Shown in pieces: positions 1 through 5,406 of a DNA stretch of 5,406 nucleotides; position 1 is the stretch's first letter, and each line of letters starts with the position of its first letter. The position numbers were made by a program, and so were the translations under genes. The stretch comes from an uncultured Ruminococcus sp. (GTDB lineage Bacteria > Bacillota > Clostridia > Oscillospirales > Acutalibacteraceae): positions 1 to 5,406 of the forward strand of contig CACXDV010000286.1 in NCBI GenBank assembly GCA_902766585.1, read 5' to 3'. The notes under the pieces were generated by a model, which was given only the letters and a program-made list of their open reading frames with translations, was not told the origin of the DNA and searched no databases.

Positions 1-479
1 CAGGGATTGCTTCTTTTCATAGAATCCCCTATATCCTCTGCAATGCTTCCCGCACCTTCACCGATATCCTCAACAATGCTGCCTGTGCCCTCGGCAATAT
101 CCCCGGCAGTTTTTCCTATTCCCTCACCGATATCCGTGACAGTGCTTCCGACATTTCTGCCGACATCATTAACGGTATTACCGACATCGTTTCCGATATC
201 ATTAACGGTGCTTCCAACATCATTACCTATATTTTCAACAGCCTCACCTGTGCCGCTGACAACCTTGGAAACGGTATTTTCTCTATCCCTTTTGTCATAA
301 TTCTCATCACCGATGATACCGTTTTCATCCTTTACAAGACCGTTTTCAAAAATATTTTTGGTAACGGGAACAGAGGACTGAGTTGCGGTATTTCTCGGAT
401 TCTGAGTACCTTCGTTTTTGCAGGCTGCAAGTGAAAGAGCCACTCCGGCGGCGATTAATGCAATAATAAGCTTTTTCAT
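1..479 (-). CDS. Lipoprotein with seven 11-residue tandem repeats (3' end outside window)
   Basis: The reading frame is open from the ATG at 479-477 to the left edge, giving 159 codons and no stop, so the C-terminus is missing. The N-terminus is a lipoprotein signal peptide: Lys2-Lys3, a hydrophobic stretch over about residues 4-17, and the lipobox Leu17-Ala18-Ala19-Cys20. By family knowledge Cys20 would be lipidated and the protein anchored on the outer face of the cytoplasmic membrane. Residues 21-77 are polar and probably a flexible linker. Residues 78-154 are seven consecutive 11-residue units of the form G-x-x-V-x-D-I-G-x-x-V. The start is supported by AAAGGAG (488-494), 8 bases upstream. 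The gene is divergent from the kinase-like gene. I do not recognise a named family. The repeat suggests an amphipathic helix or coiled coil that could lie on membrane or cell wall, which is inference. The lipoprotein call is firm; the function is unknown. Confidence 0.88.
   Translation of the reverse strand, partial: MKKLIIALIAAGVALSLAACKNEGTQNPRNTATQSSVPVTKNIFENGLVKDENGIIGDENYDKRDRENTVSKVVSGTGEAVENIGNDVGSTVNDIGNDVGNTVNDVGRNVGSTVTDIGEGIGKTAGDIAEGTGSIVEDIGEGAGSIAEDIGDSMKRSNP
18..248 (-). repeat. Seven tandem 33-bp units encoding an 11-residue repeat
   Basis: Seven in-frame 33-bp units without gaps encode residues 78-154 of the lipoprotein. Example units are GSTVNDIGNDV, GNTVNDVGRNV, GSTVTDIGEGI and GSIVEDIGEGA. 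Gly at position 1, an aliphatic (usually Val) at 4, Asp/Asn at 6, Ile/Val at 7 and Gly/Ala at 8 are conserved. At DNA level the copies have diverged, mainly at third positions, so this is not a freshly expanded array. Eleven-residue periodicity equals three helical turns and is typical of amphipathic helices such as LEA proteins and synuclein, but the Gly content is high for a stable helix. Confidence 0.9.
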
Positions 480-487
480 TCTTAATG

Positions 488-494
488 CTCCTTT
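488..494 (-). promoter_or_regulatory. Shine-Dalgarno site of the lipoprotein gene
   Basis: AAAGGAG on the minus strand lies 8 bases before the ATG at 479-477. It fixes the start immediately ahead of the Lys-Lys signal peptide. Confidence 0.8.
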
Positions 495-550
495 AATGTA
501 TGATTCAAGTTTATTATTGACGAAATAGGAAAAGTTATTCATTTTTTAAT

Positions 551-579
551 ATTAGATATTTCTTATAAAAATGTTGCAA
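551..579 (-). promoter_or_regulatory. Candidate sigma-A promoter for the lipoprotein gene
   Basis: On the minus strand, TTGCAA (579-574, 4 of 6 to consensus) is followed after 17 bases by TCTAAT (556-551, 5 of 6). Transcription would start near 544 and leave a leader of about 65 bases before the ATG. The spacing is ideal but the -35 is imperfect and the region is AT-rich, so chance matches are possible. Confidence 0.4.
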
Positions 580-581
580 CA
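572..581. promoter_or_regulatory. Perfect 10-bp palindrome, possible operator
   Basis: TGTTGCAACA is its own reverse complement. It ends 4 bases before the -35 of the rightward promoter and covers the -35 of the leftward candidate, so a dimeric regulator bound here could affect both divergent genes. The symmetry and position are seen; the operator role is inference. I cannot assign it to a known regulator. Confidence 0.35.
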
Positions 582-585
582 CTTA

Positions 586-614
586 TTGACATTATTATAG
601 AAATTGTGTAAAAT
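586..614 (+). promoter_or_regulatory. Sigma-A promoter for the kinase-like gene
   Basis: TTGACA (586-591, perfect -35), a 17-base spacer, then TAAAAT (609-614, 5 of 6 to the -10 consensus). Transcription should start near 620-621, leaving a short leader of about 26 bases that holds the Shine-Dalgarno site. This is the best promoter in the window and suggests steady housekeeping-type expression unless the palindrome just upstream binds a regulator. Confidence 0.8.
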
Positions 615-633
615 TATTTTTAGAGTAACCAAT

Positions 634-640
634 GGAGGTG
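634..640 (+). promoter_or_regulatory. Shine-Dalgarno site that sets the kinase-like start at 647
   Basis: GGAGGTG lies 6 bases before the ATG at 647-649. A further in-frame ATG at 632 overlaps this site and has no Shine-Dalgarno of its own, so the shorter protein is the real one. Confidence 0.85.
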
Positions 641-646
641 ACGTAT

Positions 647-1252
647 ATGTCGAATACGATAATCACAATTGCAAGAAGCTACGGAAGCGGAGGAAGAAAG
701 CTTGGTCAGCGTCTTGCGGAGAAAATGCAGATAGAATATTATGACCGCAATCTTATCTATCTTGCTTCGGATAAAAGCGGTGTAGATGCACGTTTCTTTT
801 CGGAGCATGACGAATCCGTGAAGCAGACTTTTCTTGAAAAGCTTGGGAGAATGGTTCCGCCCGAGAGCAGGAGATTTGCTTCACAAGACAATGTTTTTCG
901 TTTTCAGCAGAAAATGATACGAGACCTTGCGAATAAGAGTGATTGTGTCATCATCGGAAGATGTGCAAGCTATGCGCTGCGTGACAGCGGGCATAAGGTC
1001 ATCAGAGTTTTTGTGTGGGCACCTCATAGTGACTGCGTCAAAACGGTAATGAATAAATTTTCCATTACCCGTGAGGAGGCAGATAAGACTATCAGGGATA
1101 TCAATAAGCACCGTTCGGAATACTACAAATTCTATACGGGCTGTGACTGGGAATCCGCAAAGAACTACGACCTCGTGATAAATACCTCGGAATATACAGA
1201 GGAATCGGCAACAGACCTTATCAAAGCATTTGCTTCGATATATAATAAATAA
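647..1252 (+). CDS. Cytidylate kinase-like family protein
   Basis: The 201-residue protein matches, from memory, the cytidylate-kinase-like family (Pfam Cytidylate_kin2 type) of Firmicutes, whose usual length is about 200. The N-terminal strand and P-loop-like turn are at residues 5-20, with GSGGRKLG in place of the classical GxxxxGK[ST]. Then come YYDRNLI (31-37, the usual substrate-side motif), a helical segment, and IIGR (102-105) with Cys-Ala following. FVWAP (122-126) and YYKFYTG (159-165) are also typical, and the C-terminus carries NYDLVINT (173-180). Family members are presumed cytosolic nucleotide-binding kinases, but true CMP kinase activity is not established for this subgroup, and most such genomes also carry an ordinary cmk gene. 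The gene appears monocistronic: it has its own promoter upstream and a strong terminator 10 bases after the stop. The start at 647 is chosen by the Shine-Dalgarno at 634-640. The family call is confident; the substrate is not. Confidence 0.9.
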   Translation: MSNTIITIARSYGSGGRKLGQRLAEKMQIEYYDRNLIYLASDKSGVDARFFSEHDESVKQTFLEKLGRMVPPESRRFASQDNVFRFQQKMIRDLANKSDCVIIGRCASYALRDSGHKVIRVFVWAPHSDCVKTVMNKFSITREEADKTIRDINKHRSEYYKFYTGCDWESAKNYDLVINTSEYTEESATDLIKAFASIYNK

Positions 1253-1256
1253 GCGT

Positions 1257-1305
1257 AAAAAATAACGGTACAAGGATTTATCCCTGTACCGTTATAATTA
1301 TTTAT
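1257..1305. terminator. Shared bidirectional terminator of two convergent genes
   Basis: An 11-bp perfect stem pairs 1262-1272 (ATAACGGTACA) with 1285-1295. Inside it are one A-C mismatch, three further pairs (GGA/TCC) and a TTTA loop. On the minus strand the hairpin is followed directly by five T (opposite 1261-1257), a classical intrinsic terminator for the CPBP protease gene that stops at 1298. On the plus strand the following bases are AATTATTTAT, a weaker but acceptable tail for the kinase-like gene that stops at 1252. Confidence 0.87.
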
Positions 1306-2407
1306 GACCTTTTTTTCTTTTCTTTTTTCCTTTTGATTTCGGGTAGGATTTTTTAGCAGGATTATTAACGGGCTTAGCCTGAGCCTTATTATCATTTTCA
1401 CGGATAATATCAAAGGGTTTGACGGGAGCTTCATGCGTCTGCCCGACAGGAGAGGCGGGAGCTTCTTCGGCAGGGACAATTTCATCTGTTTTATCCTGAT
1501 TATCAACAGCAGTATCAGCGGGCAGATGTCTTCTGTTGTCATGCATAATAATAAGAAGTGCGGCAATTACAATAGGGACTCCTGAAATAAGACCGACAGG
1601 AGCGGGTCCGAGTATCATATTATCCATATAATTAAGGTCAAGAACGGCTACAGTAATGGTCGCAACAGCATTTATACTGCCGTGAGCAAGAGCGGGAATC
1701 CAGATGCACCGTGTTTTTGAATAAAGGTAATCAAAGGTAATTCCAGTAAACACCGTAAAAATGCAGAAAACAAATATTCCGAGGAACGGCGCACCGAAAT
1801 AATTGGTACCGTATTCATAGCCGGCAAAAGTAATTATCGGAAAGTGCCATAAGCCCCAGATAATACCGCCGATAATATTTCCGTAAAGGGTGTTTGTTTT
1901 GTTCTTAAGCATGGGATAAAGCAGTCCCCGCCAACCGGCTTCCTCACCGATAGCAAAGAGCATGTTTACCCAGGGGGCATACAGAAGAGAGGAAAAGGTT
2001 ATGACGATAAGATAAGTTTTATAAGTCATTCCCTGAGCTTCAAGCTGAGCAAGTGCGTCCTGTTGTCCGGAAGAGGCATTAAGGTATTCGCCTGACAGGT
2101 CAAAAGAGGCAGGGAAGATAAGGAAATACAAAGCAGCTCCGACAATTGTGAGGATAAAAGGAGCAAACCATGCAATAAGAAGATATTTGATATTTCCTTT
2201 AAGGTGCGGCTTCCAGCCCAATTCCATAAAGGGGGCACGGGAGATAAGAACCCCTGCAAGCGGTGCAAACATACTTACGGCAAGTAATGCACGAAAGCCC
2301 GTAAGACTTGAATTGTTATAAAAAACTACAGAAACCGCCTGCAAAAGCCACCCGATACCGAATGTCACGCTCAGGAAAATAATAAGCTGTTTTTTATTGA
2401 AGGTCAT
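1298..2407 (-). CDS. CPBP-family intramembrane metalloprotease with a basic C-terminal tail
   Basis: This 369-residue membrane protein has about eight hydrophobic segments, near residues 7-29, 38-56, 74-98, 131-152, 175-195, 204-226, 235-256 and 268-288. The three CPBP (CAAX protease/bacteriocin-processing, Abi) signature motifs are present: EEAGWR at 155-160 (EExxxR), the histidine of WGLWHF at 184-189 (His188), and AHGSIN at 241-246 (His242, Asn246). In the family these residues sit in the membrane and form the glutamate/histidine active site. Bacterial members are linked to peptide processing, bacteriocin immunity or scaffolding, and the substrate here is unknown. After the last membrane segment comes a soluble tail of about 80 residues (290-369), rich in Pro, Ala and charge, ending with a Lys/Arg cluster. 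Such a tail is not part of the core domain. The ATG start has a G-rich Shine-Dalgarno (six G at 2419-2414) 6 bases upstream. The gene lies 39 bases after the 718-residue gene with no visible terminator between, so it is probably the last gene of the operon. Confidence 0.92.
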   Translation of the reverse strand: MTFNKKQLIIFLSVTFGIGWLLQAVSVVFYNNSSLTGFRALLAVSMFAPLAGVLISRAPFMELGWKPHLKGNIKYLLIAWFAPFILTIVGAALYFLIFPASFDLSGEYLNASSGQQDALAQLEAQGMTYKTYLIVITFSSLLYAPWVNMLFAIGEEAGWRGLLYPMLKNKTNTLYGNIIGGIIWGLWHFPIITFAGYEYGTNYFGAPFLGIFVFCIFTVFTGITFDYLYSKTRCIWIPALAHGSINAVATITVAVLDLNYMDNMILGPAPVGLISGVPIVIAALLIIMHDNRRHLPADTAVDNQDKTDEIVPAEEAPASPVGQTHEAPVKPFDIIRENDNKAQAKPVNNPAKKSYPKSKGKKKRKKGHK

Positions 2408-2446
2408 ATACTTCCCCCCTTTTAAGCATTTTTTCAGCGGAATAAG

Positions 2447-3217
2447 TTATTCGTCATCTTCCTCATCTTCATCATCAGGAATGAGGAGGTCAAATCCCAT
2501 GTCAGCTATTCTTCCGAGAATTTCTTCATTATCGTATTCGCTGTTGATTACACTGAGAATATTTATGTCAATCTCATCAGGCTCAAGGGCTTCAAAGCTG
2601 TCAAGATACAGGTTCATTATTTCTGTTTCATTTTCAAATGCTTTAATACCGATTGTAGGACCGTCTGATACAAGGTAAGCGATAATAGCTCCGACAGGAG
2701 TAAGCTGTTCCTGAGTAAGACCGTTCTGAAGCAGGGTCATCACATCAGCCTTTTTAAAGGCTTCAATACAGCTGTATCCTGAGTAAACGACATTTTTAAT
2801 GCCCTCTTTCAGAATCCAATCCTTAATTTCAGCTGTTTCGGGCTGAAGAGCCGCAACAGCATGGATTCTGCCCCAGCCGTGGGTCTTTTTAGCAAGCTCG
2901 AAAATAAGCTCGTTGCCGTTTTCCAGACCTCTGAGAGCCCAGATTGCATAAATAGTAAATTCATCTGAAAGACCGAGTTCGGATATTGCTTCAGTCAGTG
3001 CATCATTATAATCGGAGAATATTTCAAGAACCATAAGACCGAGCTTAACTGATTCACGGTTGCTGCTGCCGACAGCAAGCTCAATTCCGTAGCTGTATAT
3101 AGAATTCGGATCAAGCTTTTCCTTGTTGCCAAGAATGTAATTCTGTATCCCGTCTATGAGTACAAGGGTATGCTTATCACTTTTTTCAAAAAGTTCATCT
3201 GTCTGAGCGGCAGCTTC
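2447..3217 (-). repeat. C-terminal domain shared with the preceding gene (copy 1)
   Basis: This segment encodes the last 256 or so residues of the 718-residue protein. It is paralogous to the whole visible product of 4609-5406. Shared landmarks in order are a DGIQ/DSIQ segment, SNRE/NNRE, NELIFELAKKT, WGRIHA, PET-EIK-WIL-EGI, GP-GI-AFENE, LSVI, YDN and DMG. In the central 56 residues 38 are identical. The only long exact DNA match noted is 19 bases, so the duplication is old and held by selection on protein. Confidence 0.88.
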
Positions 3218-4603
3218 TTTTACATTTTTACTGCCCGCAATATCAATTATTTTTTCAAGCTCCGAGGTATCACCCGACTGAGGTTCGCTGTGATAAAGCA
3301 TTATTCCGTCAAGAGCGCCGTCGGCAAAGATGTTTCCTTCGTCATCGGCAGCAGGTGCGGGAAGCGAAAAATCAGGTGAAAGCTCACCGTCCTCGATATT
3401 CTGTCTGATAAGATCGAGCAGAGAAATATCAAGCTTCTCATTTTTATTGAGCTGTGATTCAAAGGGGTCAAAATCAGGAATGTCAAAGCTGTATTCCCTG
3501 TTGAGCCTGTCATTGTAAATTGAATTGCCGTTGCGTTTATCAAATCTGTCAGCAATATCTTTAGCCCTGTTATAGAAAAGATTCTTAAGATCTGTTACAT
3601 TATAGATATTATCAGCATTGTAAATATCTTCATCTCTGTAAGGGAGCTTTAATCTGAGCTGTTTGATATCTGCAGCCTCTATTGTCCTCATCAGATAATA
3701 TGCGGCACGGTTAAAATTATACATTTCATTTCCGTTATTATTGCTAACGGTATAGGGCAGACACTTTTTGATAATGTTTAGTGCAAGCTTCGGGTCAGAA
3801 AAGGCAAGTGTTGCGGCACAGATAGATTTTGTAGAGATGAGAGAACCGTCATTTCCGAAATCACGGAGAATAAGGCGAATAGATTTTTTTGCATATCTGT
3901 CAGCCTCGGCAATATTCCCCTTTGATAAATAGTATTCCGAAAAATCAGAATATGTAACATGAGGAACCTCGGTACAGCTCAGTACACCGTCAAAAATAGG
4001 CTTAGCTTTTTTGAGAGCCTTATCGGGATCATCTTCTACATTCAGAATGTATGAGGTTTCAATATTAGTTTCACAAGCCTTACAGTCACTCATATTGTCC
4101 CTTTTTGTAAGGAGATATTTTTTATAAGCCTCTTGTATAGTCATTCCGTTGAAGGTGCAGCCTTCACTTCCGTCATAAATATTATCGAGCATCAGAGAAA
4201 AGATTTTATGATAATAGCTTCTCGGATTATAATTGAAACGCTTGCAGAAATTACCATAATCCTCAAACATTTTTTCTATCTGATCAAGAGAGAGCTGATA
4301 GAAGTTCTGAACATTTCCTACGACCCATTTATAAGACCACATCAGGTCGTGGTTATAATCGTCCCACAGCTCGGGGTGCTTTTCAAAAAAAGCAGTATAT
4401 TCGGGAAAAATCAATATTCCGTTATAATCATTTCCGTGGAAGGTATTTTCCTCCATGAAAACATAATAAAGCTCCAATGCACTTCGGGCATCCTGTTTTT
4501 CAATAGCCTTGTCGATTTCGGCACGAACAGCTTTTTCTCTTGCCTCGCCGTAATCCATTTCCTCAAAAGGATACCCCTGTGCATAGCCTTCTGATCTTGT
4601 CAT
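2447..4603 (-). CDS. Large hypothetical protein: TPR-like N-terminus, HEAT-like C-terminus, acidic tail
   Basis: I do not recognise a named family. From the ATG at 4603-4601 the protein has 718 residues, no signal peptide and no membrane segments, so it is probably cytosolic. The N-terminal half is rich in Tyr, Asn and Asp and looks helical. The stretch near residues 218-245, with EYYLSKGNIAEADRYAKKSI, resembles a TPR helix pair, and a CKAC pair lies at 174-177. Residues about 385-460 are polar and acidic, probably a linker. Residues about 463-708 align along their length with the product of the preceding gene and carry HEAT-like helix pairs. The last residues are a run of Asp/Glu. A GTG at 4612 overlapping the preceding stop (GTGA) is an alternative start giving 721 residues. 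I prefer the ATG because GGAG (4615-4612) lies 8 bases before it. A binding or scaffold role is inference only; no catalytic motif was seen. Confidence 0.88.
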   Translation of the reverse strand: MTRSEGYAQGYPFEEMDYGEAREKAVRAEIDKAIEKQDARSALELYYVFMEENTFHGNDYNGILIFPEYTAFFEKHPELWDDYNHDLMWSYKWVVGNVQNFYQLSLDQIEKMFEDYGNFCKRFNYNPRSYYHKIFSLMLDNIYDGSEGCTFNGMTIQEAYKKYLLTKRDNMSDCKACETNIETSYILNVEDDPDKALKKAKPIFDGVLSCTEVPHVTYSDFSEYYLSKGNIAEADRYAKKSIRLILRDFGNDGSLISTKSICAATLAFSDPKLALNIIKKCLPYTVSNNNGNEMYNFNRAAYYLMRTIEAADIKQLRLKLPYRDEDIYNADNIYNVTDLKNLFYNRAKDIADRFDKRNGNSIYNDRLNREYSFDIPDFDPFESQLNKNEKLDISLLDLIRQNIEDGELSPDFSLPAPAADDEGNIFADGALDGIMLYHSEPQSGDTSELEKIIDIAGSKNVKEAAAQTDELFEKSDKHTLVLIDGIQNYILGNKEKLDPNSIYSYGIELAVGSSNRESVKLGLMVLEIFSDYNDALTEAISELGLSDEFTIYAIWALRGLENGNELIFELAKKTHGWGRIHAVAALQPETAEIKDWILKEGIKNVVYSGYSCIEAFKKADVMTLLQNGLTQEQLTPVGAIIAYLVSDGPTIGIKAFENETEIMNLYLDSFEALEPDEIDINILSVINSEYDNEEILGRIADMGFDLLIPDDEDEEDDE
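2798..3058 (-). other. HEAT-like alpha-solenoid repeats in the shared domain
   Basis: Residues about 516-602 of the 718-residue protein fall into three helix pairs of roughly 28-31 residues. These centre on KLGLMVLEIF with ALTEAISELG, IYAIWALRGL with NELIFELAKK, and RIHAVAAL with EIKDWILKEG. The A-x-x-A-L pattern of the first helices and the alternating hydrophobic second helices are typical of HEAT/ARM solenoids. This is a by-eye assignment from pattern, not a profile match. Confidence 0.55.
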
Positions 4604-4608
4604 AAATT

Positions 4609-5406
4609 TCACTCCGTTTCATTATCCTGAATATCAATTGATATACCCATATCGGATATTCTGTTTTTTATTTTATCATTATCATAATTAGCGCCTATGA
4701 CAGACAGCATTTTTATAAAATCCTCATCAAGGTCAAAGCGCTGTACATTATCAATGAAAAGATCAACTAATTCCTTTTCGTTTTCAAAGGCATGAATACC
4801 GACAGAAGGACCTTCTACTATGAGATAGACCATTATTACGCCGATAGAGTACAGCTCATCACGAGAGGGTTCAGCTCTCAGAAGCTCCTCCGCACCTGAT
4901 TTTTTAAAGCAGGCTATGGCATTGTAGCCGTTGTATATCGTATTATAGATGCCTTCGTTCAGTATCCATTTCTTTATTTCATCTGTTTCGGGTTCAAGCA
5001 TCTGTAATGCATGGATTCTGCCCCAGCTGAAAGTTTTTTTGGCAAGCTCAAAAATAAGCTCGTTATGATTTTCCTCATTTTTCAGCGCCCACATAGCAAA
5101 TACGGTAAATTCGTTGCAGGTGCCGAGCTTAATGATATCCTGAACAGTATCCTCGTCACGGCTACCGAAAATTTCAAATATGCCGAGACCGGTTTTTATG
5201 ACCTCACGGTTATTGCTGTAAAATGCAAGAGCCCCAGCGAGACCGTAAACCAAATCAGGCGGAAATTTATCCTTGTTGTCTGTTATGAAGATCTGAATGC
5301 TGTCAACAAGATGAAGTGCTCTGAGACCGTCTTCAATAAACAACTTTTCAAATCTTGTTAAATCATAGTTCTCATCATCAGAAAGAACAGCTTCATCAAT
5401 AAGATG
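4609..5406 (-). CDS. Hypothetical protein, paralog of the next gene's C-terminal domain (5' end outside window)
   Basis: The frame is open for 265 codons from the right edge of the window to TGA at 4611-4609, so the N-terminus is missing. A TTG at 5343-5341 is in frame, but 21 further open codons precede it and the paralog match continues upstream of it, so it is not the start. The visible part aligns with residues about 463 to the end of the 718-residue protein encoded just downstream. It shares NELIFELAKKT, WGRIHA, the PET-EIK-WIL-EGI block, GPSVGIHAFENE against GPTIGIKAFENE, and LSVI. It lacks the extreme acidic tail of its sister and ends in a mildly acidic DNETE. The two genes are 5 bases apart, or overlap by 4 if GTG were used, so they are co-transcribed. 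The fold is probably an all-helical HEAT-like solenoid. The family and role are not recognised, and whether it has the same N-terminal half cannot be seen. Confidence 0.88.
   Translation of the reverse strand, partial: HLIDEAVLSDDENYDLTRFEKLFIEDGLRALHLVDSIQIFITDNKDKFPPDLVYGLAGALAFYSNNREVIKTGLGIFEIFGSRDEDTVQDIIKLGTCNEFTVFAMWALKNEENHNELIFELAKKTFSWGRIHALQMLEPETDEIKKWILNEGIYNTIYNGYNAIACFKKSGAEELLRAEPSRDELYSIGVIMVYLIVEGPSVGIHAFENEKELVDLFIDNVQRFDLDEDFIKMLSVIGANYDNDKIKNRISDMGISIDIQDNETE
4612..4615 (-). promoter_or_regulatory. Shine-Dalgarno site inside the upstream gene that decides the ATG start
   Basis: GGAG on the minus strand lies 8 bases before the ATG at 4603-4601 and overlaps the last codons of the preceding gene, whose TGA is at 4611-4609. 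Ribosomes ending the first gene would be next to the second start, so the two paralogs are probably translationally coupled. Confidence 0.65.

Noticed and set aside
7..300. Plus-strand frame rich in Ser, Pro, Leu and Thr
   Set aside because: It is the antisense of the lipoprotein repeats. The minus frame has a signal peptide, lipobox and Shine-Dalgarno, and the periodic composition of the plus frame is only a mirror of them.
632..646. Upstream ATG giving five extra residues on the kinase-like protein
   Set aside because: It overlaps the GGAGGTG site that serves the ATG at 647 and has no Shine-Dalgarno of its own.
1308..1337. Long pyrimidine tract as a U-tract of the plus-strand terminator
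   Set aside because: It begins about 13 bases after the hairpin, too far for intrinsic termination. It is explained by Lys/Arg codons of the CPBP tail on the other strand.
881..1566. Minus-strand frames opposite the kinase-like gene and across the 3' end of the CPBP gene
   Set aside because: They overlap well-supported genes, cross the terminator, and have no ribosome site or recognisable protein character.
2408..2446. Possible terminator or promoter between the 718-residue gene and the CPBP gene
   Set aside because: No stem of useful length and no -35/-10 pair were seen in these 39 bases, only the G-rich Shine-Dalgarno, so operon continuity is the simpler reading.
2453..2478. Short low-complexity TCATCT-type DNA as a repeat element
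   Set aside because: It is the coding sequence of the Asp/Glu-rich C-terminus of the large hypothetical protein, not a separate repeat.
4133..4594. Plus-strand 153-residue frame inside the large hypothetical gene
   Set aside because: No Shine-Dalgarno or promoter was noticed, and it is fully antisense to a long coding frame.
5341..5343. TTG as start of the rightmost gene
   Set aside because: The frame stays open for 21 more codons to the edge and no suitable Shine-Dalgarno precedes the TTG, so the gene is simply cut by the window.
5011..5361. Plus-strand 116-residue frame
   Set aside because: It is antisense to the partial paralog, whose protein similarity to its neighbour proves the minus-strand frame is the coding one.

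Overview
The window looks like chromosomal DNA of a low-to-moderate-GC Firmicute, most likely a gut or rumen clostridium of the Ruminococcaceae/Oscillospiraceae type. This is inferred from strong purine-rich Shine-Dalgarno sites (GGAGGTG, AAAGGAG), near-consensus sigma-A promoter boxes in an AT-rich spacer, TGA used as a true stop, and the style of the proteins (cytidylate-kinase-like protein, CPBP protease, large acidic hypothetical proteins). No mobile element, CRISPR array, tRNA or rRNA was seen.

Layout from left to right. (1) Positions 1-479, minus strand: a lipoprotein gene running off the left edge. It has a clear signal peptide and lipobox, and its distal part is seven tandem copies of an 11-residue unit. 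(2) Positions 480-646: a divergent promoter region with a near-perfect sigma-A promoter facing right, a weaker candidate facing left, and a 10-bp perfect palindrome between them. (3) Positions 647-1252, plus strand: a cytidylate-kinase-like protein. (4) Positions 1257-1305: a strong hairpin that serves as a shared terminator between two convergent genes. (5) Positions 1298-5406, minus strand: three closely packed genes that read as one operon. In transcription order these are a 5'-truncated hypothetical protein (4609-5406), a 718-residue hypothetical protein (2447-4603), and a CPBP-family membrane protease (1298-2407) with an unusual basic cytosolic tail.

The first two genes of the minus-strand operon are tandem paralogs. 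Their C-terminal ~250 residues align end to end, with a core stretch of 38 identities in 56 positions. That domain looks like a HEAT-type alpha-solenoid. The larger protein adds an N-terminal helical, TPR-like region. I do not recognise a named family for them. The pair followed by a CPBP protease is the best candidate here for an undescribed functional unit, probably protein-protein interaction scaffolds working with a membrane protease, but no biochemical role can be read from the sequence.
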